Notes under the pieces: model-generated
Seen by the model: only the letters and a program-made list of their open reading frames with translations
Databases searched by the model: none
Told to the model about the DNA's origin: nothing
Origin: LD21 sp963715785
Lineage (GTDB): Bacteria > Bacteroidota > Bacteroidia > Bacteroidales > VadinHA17
Assembly: GCA_963715785.1 (NCBI GenBank)
Contig: OY970276.1
Location: forward strand, 4,526,001 to 4,590,000
Direction of reading: 5' to 3'
Length of the DNA: 64,000 bases
Translations under genes and position numbers: made by a program
Part shown: positions 62,201-64,000 of the stretch, one piece after another
How positions within the stretch are numbered: the stretch's first letter is position 1
Layout of the letters: the number at the start of each line of letters is the position of its first letter

Positions 62201-62950
62201 CTCACTTAAAGGTAATTTGAAATTCAACAGGTTATGGCTACCGAACCTCAACCTGTTCAGATATAGCAGACTGTCGCCATCCTTTCTTAGCAGAAGTGTT
62301 TCAGAACTTCTGCTCTGAGCGGGCCATGACTCGACAATAGGGAACAGTTCCTCACGCGGATCTATCTGAAGGATGATGACTCCAAAAACAGCTGCATTAT
62401 TATCAGCCGGCTCAATAAGAGGCAATAGCAATTCCATAAACACACAACCTGAACTTTCGCTTTTAAGCAGATCTGTAAGAATAATCCTCTTATTTCTGAT
62501 TACATCCGTGATTTGGTCAGGCAAGAAATTTGAGCAAACAGAACCTGGCAATGAAGATTTCATCCTTACCTGTTTATTCGTATCAACCAGAGCAATTCCG
62601 CTATAATGGTATTCATTACAAACAGAATTCATCCATTTTTGAATATCAGCGTGGAGATTTGAAGAAGCTGAATGACTGAATAAGTCTCTGATTGACCTGA
62701 TTAATGGTTCATTGTCTCTGATTGTTGCAGCATTCCCAAGTCTCTCTTTCCGCCATTCTTCTATCTGGCTTATTTTAAGCGTAGCTATGGCAGAAAGATC
62801 CCTCTGTTGTTCCTGAACAATTTTTATTTTTTGCGATCTGTAATAAAATCTCCCAAAGAGGATAATCACAGTTAAAAACAACAAAAAGAAAAGTACAGGC
62901 CTCCACAATATATTTATATTAATATCGCGCAACTTTTTAATAAGGGCCAT
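59264..62950 (-). CDS. Multi-PAS membrane sensor histidine kinase (dCache-like sensor, phytochrome-type kinase)
   Basis: This 1228-residue protein has TM1 at about 13-34. An extracytoplasmic region of about 260 residues looks like a dCache sensor (YHYSGIALVDTNKQVRM, FGVIILQIDPREE), and TM2 is near 300-322. A tandem chain of about five PAS/PAC domains precedes the phytochrome-style HisKA (His1013 in SYSVSHDLRAPLRS, LNFSRIGRSNL) and HATPase (NLISNAIKYSSKKG, DNGVGFDMKY, GNGVGLAIVQRI). No phytochrome chromophore domain is present. It is the first of the three sensor genes. The 239-bp upstream gap that separates it from gvpK contains repeated TGTAGGT motifs. Confidence 0.9.
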   Translation of the reverse strand: MALIKKLRDININILWRPVLFFLLFLTVIILFGRFYYRSQKIKIVQEQQRDLSAIATLKISQIEEWRKERLGNAATIRDNEPLIRSIRDLFSHSASSNLHADIQKWMNSVCNEYHYSGIALVDTNKQVRMKSSLPGSVCSNFLPDQITDVIRNKRIILTDLLKSESSGCVFMELLLPLIEPADNNAAVFGVIILQIDPREELFPIVESWPAQSRSSETLLLRKDGDSLLYLNRLRFGSHNLLNFKLPLSEPSLLATKAVNGFEGVTQGVDYRNIPVVGYIARVPGFPWYMVAKTDKAELDAPLKVYFHISVLISILLLIINMSLFGLWIRNLKLRMYRIELKNQTDSRLMKEAIRKNEERFTTTLDHMLEGCQIIGHDWRYIYLNDAADVHNRCPKEQLIGKTYMESWPGIEETEIFHVIDDCMVQRTYQHLENKFIYPDGSAGWFDLIIQPVPEGVFILSIDITVRKLAEEALQVNEERYHNFFNSLIEGFCVVEMVFDDMQKPVDYRFIEVNESFESQTGLKNAQGKLISELAPSNEEYWFEIYGNVALTGDSIHFENEAKALNRWFEVRASRIEDHQNKHVAIYFNDITERKSGEQALRNSEERFRSLYENITIGIYRTTQNGEILMANPAMVRMLGFDSFEQLAQRNLELEGYQPGYSRSKFIETMESEGRITGLESVWKKKNGDPVFVRENASAIRDAKGDILYFDGTVEDISERKKMEEALRESEDKFKYIFDHSMLGKSITLVSGGLQVNEAFCRIMGYSSEEISKLKWQDFTHPDDFEITESVIRAHMNGETDSSRFIKRYIRKDGAIIWTDVSTSLRYDNEGKPLYFMTTVNDITELKLAEEVLRNEEKRLRDLLEALPQLFWTCKPEGPCDYLSRQWVDYTGIEESGQLGYGWLDQLHPDDRERAISVWNEKVKSGDSFDLEFRIRRSDGNYHWFQTRAVPIRNTDHRIIRWLGSNTDIDSIRKAELQIKNYNRDLEQRVIQRTKQLEAANNELEAFSYSVSHDLRAPLRSVHGYTKILIEEYNNILDDEGKRICGIITKSATQMGELIDDLLNFSRIGRSNLNPLLLDMRNIVLSVTDDLAGQSDKKKIKLTIKKLDNAYGDSNLIRQVWINLISNAIKYSSKKGQSTIMIKSSKEKDKIIYMIRDNGVGFDMKYIHKLFGVFQRLHSNSEFEGNGVGLAIVQRIILKHGGNVWAEAEEGKGAIFYFSLPAENAGNN

Positions 62951-63103
62951 TAAATGAGCTGTTTATTTTATGCTTTACAAATTCAATCATAACTTAACGC
63001 GACATTTTCTTAACATTCTTTAACGCATTATAAAAAACAATATTGCACCCGACAAACGAAGATCAGAGCATTGATTCGGGTAGTTGCAATATATTGAATA
63101 TAC

Positions 63104-63157
63104 AGATATTCATTTGTAGGTAAATATCTGATAAACATGTAGGTGTTTGACCTACAT
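63104..63157. promoter_or_regulatory. Cluster of TGTAGGT motifs between gvpK and the sensor kinase
   Basis: TGTAGGT occurs at 63115-63121 and 63138-63144 and its reverse complement ACCTACA at 63150-63156. The second and third form a perfect inverted repeat ATGTAGGT-GTTTG-ACCTACAT (63137-63144 and 63150-63157). The first lies in the loop of AGATATT/AATATCT (63104-63110 and 63123-63129). The position upstream of the kinase start and downstream of gvpK fits operator sites or a weak terminator. Confidence 0.4.
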
Positions 63158-63189
63158 TGAATTCATTCTCTGATCGATTAAGGTTAATT

Positions 63190-63525
63190 CTATATTAAAT
63201 CGCCAAGAGGTCCCAGATTTATATTTAAATCTCTGTCTGTGAGGTTAAAGTGTTTTTTAAGTTCTTCCATTTTCATCTCCAGTTTCATAAGCGTTTCGCC
63301 AAGTCTCTCAATTTCTCCATCAGTTAGTGAACCACCATCCACTCTTCTCATGGCTTGTTTTTCAACCAACTTCCTGAGAAGTTCGACCAGGGTCAACACC
63401 AGTTTTGCAAGTCCTGAATCAACATTTTCAGGAGTCAGATTTAGTTTTGATTTTTCAAGCTGCGAAATCTGCTCAAGGAGATCACTGGTCTCTCCGGTAT
63501 TAAATAGAATTTTATTTTCGTCCAT
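63190..63525 (-). CDS. gvpK: Gas vesicle protein GvpK
   Basis: This 111-residue protein matches GvpK: LNLTPENVDSGLAKLVLTLVELL, the LVEKQAMRRVDGGSLT hallmark, a helical stretch ERLGETLMKLEMKMEEL, and the family ending DLNINLGPLGDLI. GvpK is an accessory protein needed to form gas vesicles, the hollow protein shells that give cells buoyancy. The N-terminal 30 residues are an extension. The start is 6 bp after the stop of the gvpF/L-like gene, so the two are translationally coupled. Confidence rests on the conserved core. Confidence 0.92.
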   Translation of the reverse strand: MDENKILFNTGETSDLLEQISQLEKSKLNLTPENVDSGLAKLVLTLVELLRKLVEKQAMRRVDGGSLTDGEIERLGETLMKLEMKMEELKKHFNLTDRDLNINLGPLGDLI

Positions 63526-63531
63526 AAGTGA

Positions 63532-64000
63532 TCACTTCATTTCAAAGTCCACAAAATTATAAGGCGGCCATGGACCGGTCAGGATTATCTGAAGAGATGA
63601 ATACCGGTTCTGTAGTGACTTTACAGCATCGATCAGATCATTTTTTCTATCCTTCCCAAGCAAAAAAACGGCATCAATAATGTTAGTTGGAGAAGCCATC
63701 TTTTTGAACTTATTAACTGCGTTAAGCTCAGAAAGATTGTTTGAAATATCCGAGATGACCCTATCAACATATTTTAGAAGTTGTTCTTCCAACCGATGTT
63801 CTTTAAGTTTTGCATTCATCCAATCTATATAGACTGAATTATTAACATTGGTCTGAATTTTCAAGGGTGATCTGTAACTGAGATCTGAATTAGTTTTGAG
63901 TTCTGTTCTAAGTTTATCTGATTCACAAAAGACTTTCAGTCCGAATTCCTGTTTATTTTTTACTTTTTGAAGGTTCTGATGTATTGCTTCATAATTATTT
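63532..64000 (-). CDS. GvpF/GvpL-family gas vesicle protein, 5' end outside the window
   Basis: The reading frame is open to the right edge of the window, so the gene starts beyond it; a TTG at 63864 is a chance internal codon. The translated part reads EAIHQNLQKVKNKQEFGLKVF near the edge, resembling the GvpF/L block GRxEWGVKVY. The C-terminal ILTGPWPPYNFV is the GvpF/L signature (TGPxPPYSFV), followed by DFEMK. GvpF/L proteins are minor shell or assembly factors. The remaining gas vesicle genes, including gvpA, must be to the right. Confidence 0.88.
   Translation of the reverse strand, partial: NNYEAIHQNLQKVKNKQEFGLKVFCESDKLRTELKTNSDLSYRSPLKIQTNVNNSVYIDWMNAKLKEHRLEEQLLKYVDRVISDISNNLSELNAVNKFKKMASPTNIIDAVFLLGKDRKNDLIDAVKSLQNRYSSLQIILTGPWPPYNFVDFEMK

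Noticed and set aside
1..64000. tRNA, rRNA, CRISPR array, complete insertion sequence or prophage
   Set aside because: I found no cloverleaf arms, no regularly spaced direct repeats, and no intact transposase or phage structural gene. The only transposase trace is the IS1182-like fragment.

Overview
The window comes from a free-living Bacteroidota, most likely Bacteroidales/Marinilabiliales-like. The reasons are a SusC/SusD pair, many SPII lipoproteins, three proteins ending in type IX secretion sorting domains, a FeoA-FeoB fusion, Bacteroidota families such as DUF4251 and CbpM/CbpA, rare Shine-Dalgarno sequences, and a moderate A+T content. I see no rRNA, tRNA, CRISPR array or prophage. The genus cannot be named from the sequence alone.

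Layout. 1-3.5 kb: the 3' part of a SusC-like TonB transporter and its SusD-like lipoprotein, closed by a terminator. 3.6-4.3 kb: a nested palindromic (MITE/REP-like) element and a decayed IS1182-type transposase fragment. 4.3-12.9 kb: three cell-envelope genes of unknown role on the minus strand, and a divergent 1351-residue secreted protein (carboxypeptidase-like, macroglobulin-like and TonB-plug-like regions) followed by a membrane protein. 13.2-24.6 kb: mostly single genes, including small lipoproteins, a DsrE-like lipoprotein, a YbiT-type ABC-F protein with a degenerate second ATPase site, an aldo/keto reductase, a cupredoxin, a YunG-like protein and a Tat-exported DUF362 protein. 24.1-32.3 kb: a truncated M1-like fragment, a MacB/FtsX permease, a DUF3795 protein joined to a hydrolase tail remnant, L-lactate dehydrogenase, an M13 peptidase and CbpA/CbpM. 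32.4-38.1 kb: a repeat-rich T9SS protein, a YD-repeat lipoprotein and a PL9-like secreted pectate lyase. 38.2-45.4 kb: a three-gene envelope operon (YtxH, holin-like, hypothetical), release factor 3, an OB-fold lipoprotein, a secreted nitroreductase, a cupin, a DUF5808 protein and a GH3 beta-glucosidase. 45.6-55.5 kb: a dihydroorotate-dehydrogenase-like protein, a transglutaminase-like lipoprotein, a PKD adhesin-like protein, FeoAB and an exported YhcH-family protein. 55.6-64 kb: a hybrid histidine kinase, an Rcp1-like response regulator, a large multi-PAS sensor kinase, and at the right edge gvpK plus a partial gvpF/L of a gas-vesicle locus.

How the parts fit. Polysaccharide capture (SusCD, PL9-like lyase, GH3, exported YhcH) and surface display through T9SS suggest an organism that degrades plant or algal glycans. 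Lactate dehydrogenase and FeoAB fit a fermentative, low-oxygen life. The most notable region is the right edge, where gas-vesicle genes lie on the same strand as, and directly upstream of, a set of PAS-rich sensors. The intervening 239 bp contains a repeated TGTAGGT motif. That suggests, but does not prove, environmentally controlled buoyancy.
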